Assembly: GCA_964614515.1 (NCBI GenBank)
Contig: CAZTPJ010000027.1
Span: forward strand, 1 to 42,164
Source: CAZTPJ01 sp964614515
GTDB lineage: Bacteria > Planctomycetota > Phycisphaerae > Phycisphaerales > UBA1924
Reading direction: 5' to 3'
Length of the DNA stretch: 42,164 nt
Below the pieces are notes generated by a model. It had not been told where the DNA came from, searched no databases, and saw nothing but the letters and a program-made list of their open reading frames with translations. The position numbers and the translations under genes are program-made. Numbering within the stretch: the stretch's first letter is position 1; each line of letters starts with the position of its first letter. Shown piece by piece: positions 41,931 through 42,164 of the stretch.

Positions 41931-42089
41931 GGGATTCTTCCTCGGACATTGCGGGCGCGGGATCAAGCCCGCGTCGTCTGTGAATCATACGCCGTGAGGT
42001 TGAGGCGAGTTCCGCTCGATCGTCACGGCCGGCGCGAGGTTATGCGGGCGTCAACGTTTGTGATCGGACGGGGTCGTTCGTGGCGAGAT

Positions 42090-42164
42090 AGACCGTTCAC
42101 GGAGTGAACGGGCTACCCGGGAACGCTCACGGAGTGAGCGGGCCACCCAGGAGGGGTCCACCCG
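42090..42164. repeat. Intergenic palindromic repeat block (copy 4)
   Basis: Two units lie 30 bp apart at the window end: CCGTTCAC-GGA-GTGAACGG (42093-42111) followed by GCTACCCGGG, and CGCTCAC-GGA-GTGAGCG (42124-42140) followed by GGCCACCC. A third GGTCCACCC follows at the edge. The stems differ in sequence but both pair perfectly. Confidence 0.75.

Noticed and set aside
1..42164. Riboswitches, rRNA, insertion sequences, prophage and replication origin
   Set aside because: I looked for the usual cores (conserved riboswitch boxes, transposase motifs, DnaA-box clusters) and saw none.

Overview
The window comes from a high-GC bacterium that most resembles a planctomycete of the Phycisphaerae/Phycisphaerales. 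The best evidence is a set of six secreted proteins sharing a C-terminal Cys/Asp-rich double repeat (CYADCD...DIFDFLCF...GC, the 'GC-type dockerin' of that group). A PEP-CTERM-like protein, a DUF1570 protein and dense ordinary housekeeping genes on both strands agree with this. I found no rRNA, tRNA, CRISPR array, transposase or prophage. There is one assembly gap (10 N at 12761-12770), and it lies inside a gene.

Layout. 1-9235: MEMO-family protein, pseudouridine-5'-phosphate glycosidase, CstA transporter, M28/PSMA-like peptidase, deoxyribose-phosphate aldolase, a small unknown protein and a CusF-like lipoprotein. PsuG, DeoC and CstA together suggest scavenging of nucleosides and small carbon compounds. 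9236-12898: PEP-CTERM-like protein, uracil-DNA glycosylase, ribosomal protein L28 and the gapped DUF1570 gene. 13043-18820: an exoprotein-rich stretch with four GC-type dockerin proteins, one fused to a PQQ-type sugar dehydrogenase, plus a DinB-like protein and an unknown protein. 18851-24962: DUF2726 protein, ECF sigma/anti-sigma pair, double fasciclin protein, threonine aldolase, Hsp20 and a methyltransferase. 25213-28398: a 1061-residue secreted protein made of about five 180-residue repeats and ending in a dockerin. 28554-30876: VOC protein, then an AAA ATPase overlapping a DUF4276 (Toprim-like) gene, a candidate defence pair. 30922-39936: PurD, a membrane protein coupled to a secreted NUC-type nuclease, lipoprotein/NIF3 operon, Gly-rich RRM protein, sixth dockerin protein, a His/Lys/Ser-tailed membrane protein, RsmE and an ACT-like protein. 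40509-41428: a Panacea-domain gene with an ATGA overlap onto a PemK/MazF-like gene, a candidate toxin-antitoxin pair. 41583-41930: IscA/ErpA-type Fe-S protein.

Two signals cut across the window. First, several genes without a Shine-Dalgarno sequence carry a -10-like hexamer (TANNNT, often TACGAT) exactly 5-6 nt before the start codon, which suggests leaderless transcription. Genes with a strong GGAGG form the other class. Second, several intergenic regions carry short palindromes with 3-nt loops (GGA/TCC, CTT, GAA). At four loci these belong to a 29-30 bp tandem unit whose stems differ between copies but keep their base pairing.

All functional calls rest on motif recognition by eye. No database search was run.
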